A DNA stretch of 64,000 nucleotides from JAZKID01 sp965247525 (GCA_965247525.1 OZ252015.1:1426001-1490000), one strand, 5' to 3'. Shown: positions 17,057 to 28,512, counted from the stretch's first letter. Program-made: numbers and translations. The notes: a model not told the origin generated them from the sequence alone.

Positions 17057-17120
17057 TCTCACCATTGTGTTTCAAAGTCGTGAATGCCCTATGCCAGCAG
17101 GGGCATGACAGGTAATTCTC

Positions 17121-18197
17121 ATGACGACCGAACTCCAGACCCAGATTTTAAAAGACATTGATGCGGCGCAGGACAGCGCCGCACTTGAAGCGTTGCGCGT
17201 TGCGACCTTGGGCAAAAAAGGCAGCGTGTCCGAGCTGCTCAAAACGTTGGGGCCAATGTCGCCCGAAGAGCGCAAGCTCAAAGGCCCGGCCATTAATGGC
17301 TTGAAAGACGCTGTCACTGCAGCGCTGTCCGCAAAAAAAGACCAGCTCGATGCGGCCGTTCTCGAGCATCGGCTTGCCTCGGAGCGCGCGGACATCACGC
17401 TGCCGATGGCGGCCGCTTCAACAGAGACAGGGCGCATTCATCCCATCACGCAAGTCATGGATGAGATTACCGCCATTTTTCATGACATGGGTTTTTCGGT
17501 GGCCGAAGGCCCGGACATTGAAAGCGACGATTACAATTTTACCAAGTTGAATTTCCCCGCCGGTCACCCGGCGCGCGACATGCATGACACGTTTTTCATG
17601 CCGCCTGATGCGCAAGGCAATAAACGTGTGCTGCGCACGCACACAAGCCCCGTGCAAGTGCGCACGATGCTGAACACAAAGCCCCCCATCCGCGTCATCT
17701 GTCCCGGACGCACCTATCGCCATGACAGCGACCAGACACACACCCCGATGTTTCACCAGGTCGAGGGACTTGTGATTGATGAGCACGCACATATGGGTCA
17801 CCTCAAATGGGTGCTTGAAGAATTTTGCAAAAGTTTTTTCGAAGTGCCCGCCGTTGAAATGCGTATGCGCCCGTCACATTTTCCGTTCACTGAACCTTCG
17901 ATGGAAGTTGATATTCAGTGTTCGCGCTCCAGCGGCGAAATCCGCTTTGGCGAGGGCAGTGATTTCATGGAAATTCTCGGCTGCGGTATGGTGCACCCGA
18001 ATGTCATTGCAAATTGCGGCCTCGACCCCGACGTCTATCAGGGCTTTGCCTTCGGCATGGGCATCGACCGTCTGGCCATGCTGAAATACGGTTTGCCGGA
18101 CTTGCGTGATTTTTTCGGTAGCGACGCGCGCTGGCTGTCGCATTACGGTTTCAAGCCGTTTGATGTTCCAAGCCTTGTGCGGGGTCTGTCGTCATGA
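17121..18197 (+). CDS. pheS: Phenylalanyl-tRNA synthetase alpha subunit
   Basis: This is the catalytic class II subunit, 358 residues. A helical N-terminal tRNA-binding region precedes class II motif 1 (GFSVAEGPDIESDDYNF), motif 2 (GRTYRHDSDQTHTPMFHQ) and motif 3 (FAFGMGIDRLAMLKYGL). The stop overlaps the pheT start as ATGA (18194-18197), so the two subunits are translationally coupled. Confidence 0.98.
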   Translation: MTTELQTQILKDIDAAQDSAALEALRVATLGKKGSVSELLKTLGPMSPEERKLKGPAINGLKDAVTAALSAKKDQLDAAVLEHRLASERADITLPMAAASTETGRIHPITQVMDEITAIFHDMGFSVAEGPDIESDDYNFTKLNFPAGHPARDMHDTFFMPPDAQGNKRVLRTHTSPVQVRTMLNTKPPIRVICPGRTYRHDSDQTHTPMFHQVEGLVIDEHAHMGHLKWVLEEFCKSFFEVPAVEMRMRPSHFPFTEPSMEVDIQCSRSSGEIRFGEGSDFMEILGCGMVHPNVIANCGLDPDVYQGFAFGMGIDRLAMLKYGLPDLRDFFGSDARWLSHYGFKPFDVPSLVRGLSS

Positions 18198-20593
18198 AAT
18201 TCACGCTTGGCTGGCTCAAAGACCACCTCGACACGCGCAGCAGTCTTGATGAGATCGTCACGACGCTGACCAAAATTGGTCTTGAGGTTGAGCATGTTAC
18301 CGATCCTGCAAAAGCACTGAAAGATTTCACCATCGCCTATGTAAAAACGGCGGTACAGCACCCAAATGCTGATCGCCTGCGCGTCTGTGAGGTCGAAATC
18401 GGGAACAGTGAAATTGTTCAAGTTGTGTGCGGCGCGCCCAATGCCCGCGCCGGCATGAAAACCGTTTTTGCCAAACCTGGTACGTATATTCCGGGCAAGG
18501 ATTTTACAATCGATGTCGGCACCATTCGCGGTGTGACAAGCAATGGCATGCTGTGCTCAGGCGCCGAACTTGAATTGTCGCAGGACAGCGACGGCATTCT
18601 TGAACTGCCTGACAGTGCGGTAATCGGCGCATCTTACAGCACGCTTGTTGATGGCGATCCTGTGATTGAGATTGGCCTCACGCCAAACCGGCCCGATTGC
18701 GCAGGCGTGCGCGGTGTTGCCCGCGATCTTTCAGCCGCTGGGCTGGGTGAATTGAAACCCGAGCAGCCCCTCAAGATCGCATCTGCTTTTGAATGCCCCG
18801 TCACCGTCACCATTGAAGATGAAACAGCCTGTCCGGCCTTCGCGTTGCGGCTGATTAAAAATGTAAAAAATGCCGCCTCGCCGGACTGGATGCAAGCGCG
18901 CCTGAAAGCCATTGGCCTGAAACCGATCAGCGCTCTGGTCGACATTACAAATTATCTGACCTTCGACCGCGCCCGTCCTTTGCATGTGTTTGACGCCGAC
19001 AAGGTGAAGGGCAATCTTAGCGTGCGCGCTGCCAAAGACGGCGACACATTTGCAGCGCTCGATGGAAAAAATTACACCTTGGCGCAAGGCATGACCGTGA
19101 TCGCCGATGATACGGGCGTTGAATCGCTCGCCGGAATTATGGGTGGTCTGTCGACAGGCGTGGACGATCATACCGTCAATGTTCTGGTTGAAAGCGCGTT
19201 GTGGAACCCGCTTGGCATTGCGCAAACAGGGCGCAAACTGGGCTTGTCCTCCGATGCGCGTTACCGCTTTGAGCGCGGCATCGATCCTGCCAGCGTCATG
19301 CCCGGCCTCGACCTTGCGACAAAGCTTGTGCTCGATCTGTGCGGCGGTGAAGCGTCCGCCCCTGTGTTTGTCGGCGCAATTCCCGAAGACGAGCGTTTGA
19401 TCCGTTTTCCCGCTGGCGAGGTTGAGCGTCTGACCGGCACAAAATTTCAACCTGCCGAAATCAAAATCACGCTTGAAAGCCTCGGCTTCTGGGTATCGGG
19501 TGAAAATCCTGAATGGCGGATTGCGCCGCCATCATGGCGCCCTGACATTCATGGCAAAGCCGACCTTGTTGAAGAGGTTGTGCGCATTGCGGGGATTGAA
19601 CGTATTCAGTCTATGAGACTGCCACCGCTTCAGGGTGTCACAGCGCCCGCGCTCAATGTGCTGCAAAAACGAAAATCTCTGTCACAGCGTTTGCTGGCCG
19701 CGCGTGGCCTGATGGAAGCGGTGACATGGTCATTCATTCCGTTGAAAGATGCGCAAGCCTTTGGCGGCGGCGCATCGGATCTTCAGGTCAGCAATCCCAT
19801 TTCTGTTGAAATGGCGGCGATGCGCCCTTCGCTGTTGCCAGGGCTATTGGCCGCGCTGCGGAACAATCTCGATCATGGCGCCAGCCATCTTGCGCTGTTT
19901 GAAGTCGGGCAAATTTTTGAAGGCGCGGAAGCCAACCAGCAAAAATGGAATGCGAGTGGCCTGCGCAGCGGTCTTTCCAGCGTCAACGGCCTTGGCCGCG
20001 ACTGGAGCCGCGCCTCCGTCAGCGCCGACCTTTTTGCCGCGAAGGCCGATTGCGCCGCTCTGCTTGCAAGTCTCGGCGCGCCCGACAGTATTCAGGCCAC
20101 GCGTGATGCACCTGCATGGTATCATCCCGGCAAATCAGGTGCGTTTCGTCTTGGCAAAAACGTGATGGCTGTGTTCGGCGAACTTCATCCCTCCATTTTA
20201 AAACATTACGGGTTAGAGCAGAGTGTCTGCGCTTTTGAAGTGATGCTCGACGCGCTGCCTGTGCCGCGCGCCAAAACCACGCGCACCAAAGCGAAACTCA
20301 ATGCCAGCGCATTACAAGCCATTCGCCGCGATTTTGCGTTCATCGTTGATGAAGCGGTTGAGGCGGGCGATGTCATCAAGGCCGTGCGCGGCGCTGACAA
20401 GGCGCTGATTGCGTCCACGACCCTTTTCGATGTCTATCAGGGCAAAGGTATCGAGCCGGGTAAAAAATCATTGGCGCTGGAAGTGACCTTGCAGCCGCGC
20501 GACAAAACATTGAGTGAAGCTGAAATCGAAGCCGCCTCACAAAAAATTATTGAAGCGGTGACAACTGCAACCGGCGCGAGCCTGCGCGGGTAA
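18194..20593 (+). CDS. pheT: Phenylalanyl-tRNA synthetase beta subunit
   Basis: The 799-residue editing subunit runs N-terminal OB-fold tRNA-binding domain (about 40-150, VCEVEIGNSEIVQVVCGAPN), B3/B4 editing domain (about 210-380), B5 domain (about 400-470), inactive class II core and C-terminal FDX-ACB anticodon-binding domain (about 705-799, RRDFAFIVDEAVEAGDVIKA). The length is typical. It ends in TAATG, overlapping the ispA start. Confidence 0.98.
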   Translation: MKFTLGWLKDHLDTRSSLDEIVTTLTKIGLEVEHVTDPAKALKDFTIAYVKTAVQHPNADRLRVCEVEIGNSEIVQVVCGAPNARAGMKTVFAKPGTYIPGKDFTIDVGTIRGVTSNGMLCSGAELELSQDSDGILELPDSAVIGASYSTLVDGDPVIEIGLTPNRPDCAGVRGVARDLSAAGLGELKPEQPLKIASAFECPVTVTIEDETACPAFALRLIKNVKNAASPDWMQARLKAIGLKPISALVDITNYLTFDRARPLHVFDADKVKGNLSVRAAKDGDTFAALDGKNYTLAQGMTVIADDTGVESLAGIMGGLSTGVDDHTVNVLVESALWNPLGIAQTGRKLGLSSDARYRFERGIDPASVMPGLDLATKLVLDLCGGEASAPVFVGAIPEDERLIRFPAGEVERLTGTKFQPAEIKITLESLGFWVSGENPEWRIAPPSWRPDIHGKADLVEEVVRIAGIERIQSMRLPPLQGVTAPALNVLQKRKSLSQRLLAARGLMEAVTWSFIPLKDAQAFGGGASDLQVSNPISVEMAAMRPSLLPGLLAALRNNLDHGASHLALFEVGQIFEGAEANQQKWNASGLRSGLSSVNGLGRDWSRASVSADLFAAKADCAALLASLGAPDSIQATRDAPAWYHPGKSGAFRLGKNVMAVFGELHPSILKHYGLEQSVCAFEVMLDALPVPRAKTTRTKAKLNASALQAIRRDFAFIVDEAVEAGDVIKAVRGADKALIASTTLFDVYQGKGIEPGKKSLALEVTLQPRDKTLSEAEIEAASQKIIEAVTTATGASLRG

Positions 20594-21495
20594 TGGACGC
20601 GTTCCACATCGCGCTGGCGGCGGATGCTGCAAAAATCGAAGCGCGGCTTTCTGCACTTTTAAGCCACACTGCACGCTTCGGACAAGACCGTTTAAACGAG
20701 GCGATGCGCTATGCCGTTCTTGGCGCGGGAAAACGAATCCGCCCGTTTCTGGTTCTACAAACTGCGGCGCTGTTCAAGGTGGATGAGACGATAGCGCTAA
20801 ATATTGCCGCCAGTTTAGAGTGCGTGCACTGCTATTCGCTGATCCATGACGACCTGCCGTCGATGGATGACGATGATCTTCGTCGCGGCAAGCCAAGCCT
20901 GCACAAACAGTTTGACGAGGCGACTGCCATTTTGGCCGGTGACGCACTTTTGACACTCGCCTTCGAGCTGATCGCGACGAGCGGTGCCGTGCCTGAAATC
21001 GCGCTGCAGCTTGTCAACGAATTGGCCAAAGCCTCTGGCACGCAAGGCATGGCGGGCGGGCAGATGCGCGATCTTGCCGCCGAGGGCCGTTTTGCGGGTG
21101 GCACGCCGCTGCCGCTCATTGAGCAGGATATTCTGGAATTGCAGGCGCAAAAAACAGGCGCGCTCCTTCGTTACGCCTGTCGCTCCGGTGCTATTTTAGG
21201 CAATGCCTCGGCAGGGGATCTCCAAAAAATAACCACCTATGGCGAACAGCTCGGCAGCCTGTTCCAGCTTGTCGATGATCTGATTGACGCAACGGGCACG
21301 GTGGCACAGGCCGGAAAGGCAGTTGCTAAAGACAGTGCCAAAGGCAAAGCAACATTGGTGTCGCTGCTGGGCATTAAGGTTGCGCAAGCGCGCGCGACAC
21401 AAATTTGCGAAGAGGCAAAAGACATACTGGCCGGTTTAAAAAAGATGGATGTCTTGGCGGCCTTGCCGGATTTTTTGCTGAGCCAGAGTGTTTAA
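20593..21495 (+). CDS. ispA: Polyprenyl (farnesyl/geranyl) diphosphate synthase
   Basis: This enzyme condenses isopentenyl diphosphate with allylic diphosphates to make farnesyl diphosphate. The 300-residue protein has the first Asp-rich motif DDLPSMDDDDLRRGKP (about residues 93-108) and the second LVDDLIDATGT (about 225-235), with GGQMRDLAAEG between. Chain length by sequence alone is uncertain; farnesyl is the usual product of this subgroup. The ATG overlaps the pheT stop. It converges on ispG, another isoprenoid gene. Confidence 0.92.
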   Translation: MDAFHIALAADAAKIEARLSALLSHTARFGQDRLNEAMRYAVLGAGKRIRPFLVLQTAALFKVDETIALNIAASLECVHCYSLIHDDLPSMDDDDLRRGKPSLHKQFDEATAILAGDALLTLAFELIATSGAVPEIALQLVNELAKASGTQGMAGGQMRDLAAEGRFAGGTPLPLIEQDILELQAQKTGALLRYACRSGAILGNASAGDLQKITTYGEQLGSLFQLVDDLIDATGTVAQAGKAVAKDSAKGKATLVSLLGIKVAQARATQICEEAKDILAGLKKMDVLAALPDFLLSQSV

Positions 21496-21512
21496 AACCC
21501 GTTCTTGCGCCG

Positions 21513-22748
<1,236 letters not shown>

Positions 22749-22821
22749 GCTTTTAGCCTAACAAAAGCTGCAAATCCATGGCCGTCATCTTGTCTCTTTC
22801 CGCGCAACGCAAAAAAGGACC

Positions 22822-23607
22822 ATGTCTATGCTCAAAGGAAAAAACGCCATCGTCACAGGTTCAACCAGCGGGATTGGCTATGCCATTGCCGATGCGCTCG
22901 CGGGCGAAGGGGTCAATATTATTCTCAACGGGCTTGGCGACCTGTCTGAAAACACAAAACTGGCGCTGCAGATGGCGGATAAGCACGGCGTCAAGGTGAA
23001 GTATTCCGCCGCCGACATGTCGAAGCCGGAACAGATTGCTGAAATGGTTGCGCTCAGCGACGAATGGGGCAGTGCGGACATTCTTGTCAACAATGCCGGC
23101 ATTCAGTTCGTCTCTCCGATCGAAAATTTTCCACCTGAAAAATGGGACGCGATCATCGCCATCAATATGAGCGCCGCCTTTCACGCCATGCGCCTTGTGG
23201 TACCGGAAATGAAAAAGAAAAAATGGGGGCGTATTATCACAACAGCGTCTGCACATTCGCTCGTCGCCTCGCCGTTCAAAGCCGCATATGTTGCAGCCAA
23301 GCACGGTCTTGTGGGGCTGAGCAAAACAGTCGCGCTGGAAACCGCGACAAACGGCATTACAGTCAACACAATTTCGCCGGGTTATGTCTGGACGCCGCTG
23401 GTTGAAAACCAGATCCCCGACACGATGAAAGCGCGCGGGCTGACACGCGAGCAGGTGATGAATGATGTGCTGCTTGCAGCCCAACCCACCAAGCAGTTTG
23501 TTACCGTCGATGAAATTGCAGCGCTGGCGATTTACCTGTGCGGTGATATGGCAAAAAACATTACAGGCGCAAATTTGAGCATTGATGGCGGCTGGACGGC
23601 GCAATAA
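22822..23607 (+). CDS. bdhA: D-beta-hydroxybutyrate dehydrogenase (SDR)
   Basis: This dehydrogenase oxidises (R)-3-hydroxybutyrate to acetoacetate with NAD, the step after PHB depolymerisation. The 261-residue protein has the cofactor motif TGSTSGIG, NNAGIQFVSPIENFP, catalytic Ser in TTASAHSLVASP and YVAAKHG (Tyr/Lys). The region ETATNGITVNTISPGYVWTP and the QPTKQFV loop are typical of 3-hydroxybutyrate dehydrogenases. AAAAAAGGACC precedes the ATG. A patatin-like gene follows, a pairing frequent in PHB-storing bacteria. Confidence 0.92.
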   Translation: MSMLKGKNAIVTGSTSGIGYAIADALAGEGVNIILNGLGDLSENTKLALQMADKHGVKVKYSAADMSKPEQIAEMVALSDEWGSADILVNNAGIQFVSPIENFPPEKWDAIIAINMSAAFHAMRLVVPEMKKKKWGRIITTASAHSLVASPFKAAYVAAKHGLVGLSKTVALETATNGITVNTISPGYVWTPLVENQIPDTMKARGLTREQVMNDVLLAAQPTKQFVTVDEIAALAIYLCGDMAKNITGANLSIDGGWTAQ

Positions 23608-23724
23608 GCAAGTCCGGGCTTCATATCCGGCGGTAGCGTGGTTTATATACTTAAAAAAATGGCGTAACCATAGCCAGCACTTTTGCGAATAGGATTATAG
23701 AGCTCAAGCAACAGCGCCCGAGAG

Positions 23725-23757
23725 CGCCCGAGCGTCAAGCGAACGGCACATCACAAA
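23725..23757 (+). repeat. 33-bp copy of a GC-rich repeat also found at the mrcA 3' end
   Basis: The stretch begins CGCCCGAGCGTCAAGCGAAC and is close to the 33-bp unit repeated three times at the 3' end of the mrcA-like gene (43498-43596), with two small gaps and a few mismatches. A second CGCCCGAG lies ten bases upstream. It is in the 173-base gap between bdhA and the patatin-like gene. Confidence 0.5.
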
Positions 23758-23780
23758 AGCGAAAGACAGGACGTATTAAT

Positions 23781-24836
23781 ATGAGCAATCGCAAGCCGAT
23801 TAACCTTGCTTTGCAGGGTGGAGGATCGCATGGCGCGTTTACATGGGGCGTATTGGATGCGCTGCTTGAAGATGGCCGTGCAGACATTACCGGAATTTCG
23901 GGCACGTCAGCAGGTGCAATGAACGCGGTTCTTCTGGCAAGCGGTTATGTCAAAGGCGGCGCCGATGAGGCTCGTCTGGTACTGCACAATTTCTGGAGCA
24001 GGATTGGCGGCGAGGGCGATATTTTTACTGCGCAGGCCGACATCTGGAAAAGTTTTTTTGGAGCTTTGGGCGCAGCATCCCCATTTTCATTTTTCAATTC
24101 ATTTTCAAATACGCTCTCACCTTACGATGCAAACCCGTTCGACCTGAATCCCGTGCGCGACGCGCTCAATGCCAATATCGATTTTGACGCCGTGCGCGCA
24201 TCACCGATCCAGCTGTTTATCTCGGCGACAAATGTGCATACCGGCAAAATCAAAATTTTCAGAAATAATGAGATGAGCGCAGACAGCGTAATGGCGTCGG
24301 CATGTCTGCCTTATCTTTTCAAGGCCGTTGAAATTGACGGTGTGCCGTATTGGGATGGCGGCTATCTTGGTAACCCTGCGCTGTTTCCATTTTTCACAGG
24401 AACAGATTGCGAAGATATTTTGCTGGTGCAAATTAACCCGATTGAGCGCAACGCAACGCCGCGCTCAGCGCAGGACATCACCGAGCGCTTGAACGAAATT
24501 ACATTTAATTCGTCTTTGCTCGCCGAATATCGCGCGATTGACTTTGTCCGTTGGCTTTTGGAGCAGGGCAAGCTGACGCAGGATGAATACAAGAATGTGC
24601 GCATGCATCGTATCGATGCTGATAAAACATTGGTGCAATACGGTGCTGCGTCAAAAATGGATGTGTCCTGGTCATTTTTAAGCAAGCTGCGCGATGAAGG
24701 GCGCCTTGCCGCGCTGTACTGGATGAACGCGAACTGGGACAGTGTGGGCGAGCGTGCGACGCTGGATATAGCCAAAGAAATTGCCAAGGAACCAGGCCCA
24801 CAAGAGCCAAAGAGTGCACTGCAACATGGGCATTAG
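23781..24836 (+). CDS. Patatin-like phospholipase
   Basis: This is a 351-residue serine hydrolase of the patatin family. The oxyanion loop is LALQGGGSHGAF (about residues 9-20), the nucleophile elbow GTSAGAM with Ser about 43, and the catalytic Asp lies in WDGGYLGNPA. Patatin proteins are lipid acyl hydrolases acting with a Ser-Asp dyad. In alphaproteobacteria this subgroup often sits beside hydroxybutyrate dehydrogenase, suggesting an activity on PHB granules or membranes, which is inference. AGGA lies nine bases before the ATG. Confidence 0.88.
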   Translation: MSNRKPINLALQGGGSHGAFTWGVLDALLEDGRADITGISGTSAGAMNAVLLASGYVKGGADEARLVLHNFWSRIGGEGDIFTAQADIWKSFFGALGAASPFSFFNSFSNTLSPYDANPFDLNPVRDALNANIDFDAVRASPIQLFISATNVHTGKIKIFRNNEMSADSVMASACLPYLFKAVEIDGVPYWDGGYLGNPALFPFFTGTDCEDILLVQINPIERNATPRSAQDITERLNEITFNSSLLAEYRAIDFVRWLLEQGKLTQDEYKNVRMHRIDADKTLVQYGAASKMDVSWSFLSKLRDEGRLAALYWMNANWDSVGERATLDIAKEIAKEPGPQEPKSALQHGH

Positions 24837-24903
24837 TTGATCTGAACGGTCATATCGTTTAGGCCAGACCTTCCAATTGTAAGAAGGCCTGGGGGCGTTA
24901 CGT

Positions 24904-26262
24904 ATGAGTGTTCAAGATGAGTTTGCCGGCGAGACACGCGATCTGTCGGACATGCGACGCCGCCTCAAGGCCATTTTCATCGGCTCGATCGGCAATCTCG
25001 TCGAGTGGTTTGATTTTTACGCCTATGCGGCATTTGCACTTTATTTCGCGTCCAGCTTTTTTCCCAAAGACAATGAAATCGTTCAGCAGCTCAACGCGAC
25101 GCTGATTTTTGCGCTTGGGTTTCTTATTCGTCCTGTCGGTGGCTGGCTGTTTGGCGCCATTGCCGACAATTTCAGCCGCCGCGCCTCCTTGGTGCTGTCC
25201 GTAACCCTGATGTGCCTTGGCTCATTCATGATTGCGCTGGCGCCAACTTATGCAAGCGTCGGAATTCTCTCCCCGATTATTCTTGCCGTTGCCCGCCTCA
25301 TTCAGGGTTTAAGTTTAGGCGGCGAATATGGATCAAGCGCCACTTATTTGTCTGAAATTGCCGACAAAAAACATCGTGGTTTTTACACCAGCTTTCAATA
25401 TGTGACGCTGATCGGCGGCCAGTTGTGCGCGCTGCTCGTTCTCATTTTGCTGCAGAACGTGTTTCTCACCAATGACGAAATCCGCGAATGGGGCTGGCGC
25501 ATTCCGTTTGCCGTTGGTGGTTTTCTTGCCATTGGCGCGGCGCTTCTTCGCCGCACGCTGCACGAGCCCGCAGGCTTTGAGAACGCCAAGAAAAAGAATG
25601 CCGGTAAATCGACACTGCGCACGCTGTTTCAATACCCGAAAGAGGTGTTTCTTGTCGTCGGTCTGACAATGGGCGGCACGCTGGCCTTCTACACGTTCAC
25701 CACCTACATGCAAAAATTCTTGAAGCTGACAGTGCATCTGGATGACAACCAGACAACGCTTGTCACGGCAGGCTCGCTGTTTTTTGCGATGTGCCTGCAG
25801 CCGATTTATGGGATTATTTCCGACTATGTCGGCCGCAAATGGCTGCTGATTTTATTTGGTGTGGGCGGCACATTGTTTACGCTGCCGATCCTGACAAATT
25901 TGCAGGTCGCCAGCGGGCCGATGGCCGCGTTTTTGCTGATCTGCAGCGCATGGCTGTTCATCGCGGGCTATACCTCGATCAACGCCGTGGTAAAGGCCGA
26001 GCTGTTCCCGATGAACATCCGCGCCACCGGTGTCGGCCTTCCCTATGCGCTGACAGTGTCCATCTTTGGCGGCACGGCTGAATCTATTGCCTTGTGGACA
26101 AAAGACCAGGCGCAAAACAATATGGTCATGAATATTTTCGGCACGGACTATGCCGTTCATGAAAGCTGGTTCTTTTATTATGTCACGGGCATTATTGCCC
26201 TGTCACTGCTGGTCTACATCACCATGCGCGACACCAAGCACCGCTCGGCAATGGATTCATAA
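24904..26262 (+). CDS. MFS transporter, metabolite:H+ symporter (MHS) type
   Basis: The 452-residue protein has about twelve membrane segments. The MHS signature is clear: IGNLVEWFDFYAYAAF at the N-terminus, FPKDN, RPVGGWLFGAIADNFSRR, and RLIQGLSLGGEYGSSATYLSEIA split by TM4. The family takes up dicarboxylates (KgtP), proline/betaine (ProP) or citrate. The loop SDYVGRKWLL resembles the alpha-ketoglutarate permease group, but the substrate is not certain. It lies 67 bases after the patatin gene. Confidence 0.85.
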   Translation: MSVQDEFAGETRDLSDMRRRLKAIFIGSIGNLVEWFDFYAYAAFALYFASSFFPKDNEIVQQLNATLIFALGFLIRPVGGWLFGAIADNFSRRASLVLSVTLMCLGSFMIALAPTYASVGILSPIILAVARLIQGLSLGGEYGSSATYLSEIADKKHRGFYTSFQYVTLIGGQLCALLVLILLQNVFLTNDEIREWGWRIPFAVGGFLAIGAALLRRTLHEPAGFENAKKKNAGKSTLRTLFQYPKEVFLVVGLTMGGTLAFYTFTTYMQKFLKLTVHLDDNQTTLVTAGSLFFAMCLQPIYGIISDYVGRKWLLILFGVGGTLFTLPILTNLQVASGPMAAFLLICSAWLFIAGYTSINAVVKAELFPMNIRATGVGLPYALTVSIFGGTAESIALWTKDQAQNNMVMNIFGTDYAVHESWFFYYVTGIIALSLLVYITMRDTKHRSAMDS

Positions 26263-26349
26263 GATCGCTGGCCTGCAAACGCTGGTCTGACGGTATAAAA
26301 AGCGGCAAAAGACTTGGCGCGTGCTGGTCACGCTGCTAAGCACATCAGC

Positions 26350-28155
26350 ATGAGCACGCATTCTCTCGATAATATTCGTAATTTCTCGATCATCGCCCAT
26401 ATCGACCATGGCAAATCGACGCTTGCCGACAGGCTGATACAGGTGACGGGCGGCCTGACCGCGCGCGAAATGAGCGCGCAGGTGCTCGACAGCATGGACA
26501 TCGAAAAAGAGCGCGGCATTACCATCAAAGCCCAGACTGTGCGCCTTAATTATACAGCTGAAGACGGCAAGCCTTACGTGCTGAACCTGATGGACACGCC
26601 GGGCCATGTCGATTTTGCTTATGAAGTTTCGCGCAGCTTAGCCGCCTGCGAGGGCTCCATTCTTGTGGTCGACGCGTCGCAGGGTGTCGAAGCGCAGACG
26701 CTCGCCAATGTCTATCACGCCATCGATGCACATCACGAGATTGTCGTTGTCCTCAACAAAGTCGATTTGCCTGCAGCCGAGCCGGAACGTGTCAAAGAAC
26801 AGATTGAAGATGTCATCGGCATTGATGCGTCGGACGCCGTGGAGGTTTCCGCCAAAACCGGATTGAACATCGAGGCGGTGCTGGAGGCGATTGTCAAGCG
26901 CCTGCCTGCGCCGAAAGGCGACAGCGCCGCACCTCTCAAAGCGCTTCTCGTCGACAGCTGGTATGACGCTTATCTGGGCGTCATCGTTTTGGTGCGCGTC
27001 ATCGACGGCACGCTGAAAAAAAACATGCGCGTCAAGATGATGGCGGCCGATGCTGTCTATGATGTGGAGCGCATTGGCGTGTTTACGCCAAAGTTGACCT
27101 ATACCGACAGTCTCGGGCCGGGCGAAGTGGGCTTTCTAACGGCATCGATCAAAGAGGTCGCCGATACGCGTGTCGGCGATACGATCACCGAAGACAAAAA
27201 ACCAACGGCGCAGGCGCTGCCGGGTTTTAAGCCAGCACAGCCTGTGGTGTTTTGCGGCCTGTTTCCGGTCGATGCTGCCAATTTCGAAGATCTGCGGGCG
27301 GCGGTTGGAAAGCTGCGCCTGAACGATGCAAGCTTTTCCTACGAGATGGAAAGTTCGGCAGCGCTTGGCTTTGGCTTTCGCTGCGGCTTTTTAGGCCTTC
27401 TGCATCTGGAGATTATTCAGGAACGGCTGGAGCGCGAGTTCAACCTCGATCTTATCGCGACAGCACCTTCTGTGGTTTACAAACTCAACCTGCTCGATGG
27501 CAGCGCGATCGAACTTCACAATCCGGCCGATATGCCGGACGTGATGAAGATCACCGAAATTGAAGAGCCGTGGATCCGCGCAACAATCCTGACGCCTGAT
27601 GAATATCTTGGCTCAGTCCTGAAGCTGTGTCAGGACAGGCGCGGCGAACAGGTCGATCTGACTTATGTCGGCTCGCGTGCGAAGCTGGTGTATGATCTGC
27701 CGCTCAATGAAGTGGTGTTCGATTTTTACGACCGTTTGAAATCTGTGTCGAAAGGTTACGCGTCTTTCGATTACGCGATCACGGAATATCGCGTCGGCGA
27801 TCTTGTGAAAATGTCGATCCTCGTCAATGCCGAGCCGGTTGATGCTTTGTCCATGCTGGTGCATAAAACGCGGGCTGAAATGCGCGGGCGTGCAATGTGC
27901 GAAAAGCTGAAAGAGCTGATCCCGCAGCACATGTTCCAGATCCCGATTCAAGCCGCAATCGGCGCGAAAGTCATTGCCCGCGAGACCATTCGCGCGCTCA
28001 GGAAAGACGTGACGGCCAAATGCTATGGCGGTGATATTTCACGCAAACGCAAACTTCTGGACAAGCAGAAGGAGGGTAAAAAGCGGATGCGCCAGTTCGG
28101 CAAGGTTGATATTCCCCAGGCCGCCTTCATCGCCGCGCTGAAGATGGATGAGTGA
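26350..28155 (+). CDS. lepA: Elongation factor 4
   Basis: LepA is a ribosomal GTPase. The 601-residue protein shows G1 AHIDHGKSTLAD, the G2 threonine in ERGITIKAQ, G3 DTPGHVDF and G4 LNKVDLPAA. The LepA-specific C-terminal domain ends in GKKRMRQFGKVDIPQAAF. The start is taken at MSTHSLDNIRNF (26350), which matches LepA length; an upstream in-frame extension to 26314 is rejected because it has no family similarity. Confidence 0.97.
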   Translation: MSTHSLDNIRNFSIIAHIDHGKSTLADRLIQVTGGLTAREMSAQVLDSMDIEKERGITIKAQTVRLNYTAEDGKPYVLNLMDTPGHVDFAYEVSRSLAACEGSILVVDASQGVEAQTLANVYHAIDAHHEIVVVLNKVDLPAAEPERVKEQIEDVIGIDASDAVEVSAKTGLNIEAVLEAIVKRLPAPKGDSAAPLKALLVDSWYDAYLGVIVLVRVIDGTLKKNMRVKMMAADAVYDVERIGVFTPKLTYTDSLGPGEVGFLTASIKEVADTRVGDTITEDKKPTAQALPGFKPAQPVVFCGLFPVDAANFEDLRAAVGKLRLNDASFSYEMESSAALGFGFRCGFLGLLHLEIIQERLEREFNLDLIATAPSVVYKLNLLDGSAIELHNPADMPDVMKITEIEEPWIRATILTPDEYLGSVLKLCQDRRGEQVDLTYVGSRAKLVYDLPLNEVVFDFYDRLKSVSKGYASFDYAITEYRVGDLVKMSILVNAEPVDALSMLVHKTRAEMRGRAMCEKLKELIPQHMFQIPIQAAIGAKVIARETIRALRKDVTAKCYGGDISRKRKLLDKQKEGKKRMRQFGKVDIPQAAFIAALKMDE

Positions 28156-28167
28156 GCCACGTCTTGC

Positions 28168-28271
28168 GAATTGATCCTGTGGATCAATTCGAGTGGCGAA
28201 CGCTTCGAGCGTCGTCGCGAGAAGCAACTCTTTGCTCGAGCCGCGAACGCTTTGAGCGTCATCGCGTGCAG
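28168..28271. repeat. Perfect hairpin and imperfect 30-bp direct repeat downstream of lepA
   Basis: GAATTGATCC/GGATCAATTC with loop TGT (28168-28190) is a perfect 10-bp stem without a T-run. It is followed by two copies of GCGAACGCTT(C/T)GAGCGTC at 28196 and 28243, 47 bases apart. No gene lies in 28156-28347. Confidence 0.7.
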
Positions 28272-28347
28272 CATGTCTCATTTAATCTCACCTTGACGTG
28301 CCGATAAATCTGCCTAATCTGAAAATATAATTTTATGGAGATTTCAA

Positions 28348-28512
28348 ATGGGCAAGGCACCACAAACATTCACACATGACAGCGCCGCTTCTGTTCGCCG
28401 CGAAATGCGCAAAGAAGCCGAAACCATAGAGGCACAAAAATCGTTTGACGTGTCGCTTTGCAAAGACAAACCAAAAGGTCTGAACGACCGCGTTGTTTCC
28501 AAAAAGCCGTAG
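28348..28512 (+). CDS. Small hypothetical protein (54 aa)
   Basis: The product is 54 residues, highly charged, beginning GKAPQTFTHDSAASVRREMR and ending VVSKKP. GGAG lies seven bases before the ATG. It is followed within six bases by a second small frame on the same strand. I do not recognise either. They fill the gap between lepA and the HPr gene, which runs the other way. Confidence 0.55.
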   Translation: MGKAPQTFTHDSAASVRREMRKEAETIEAQKSFDVSLCKDKPKGLNDRVVSKKP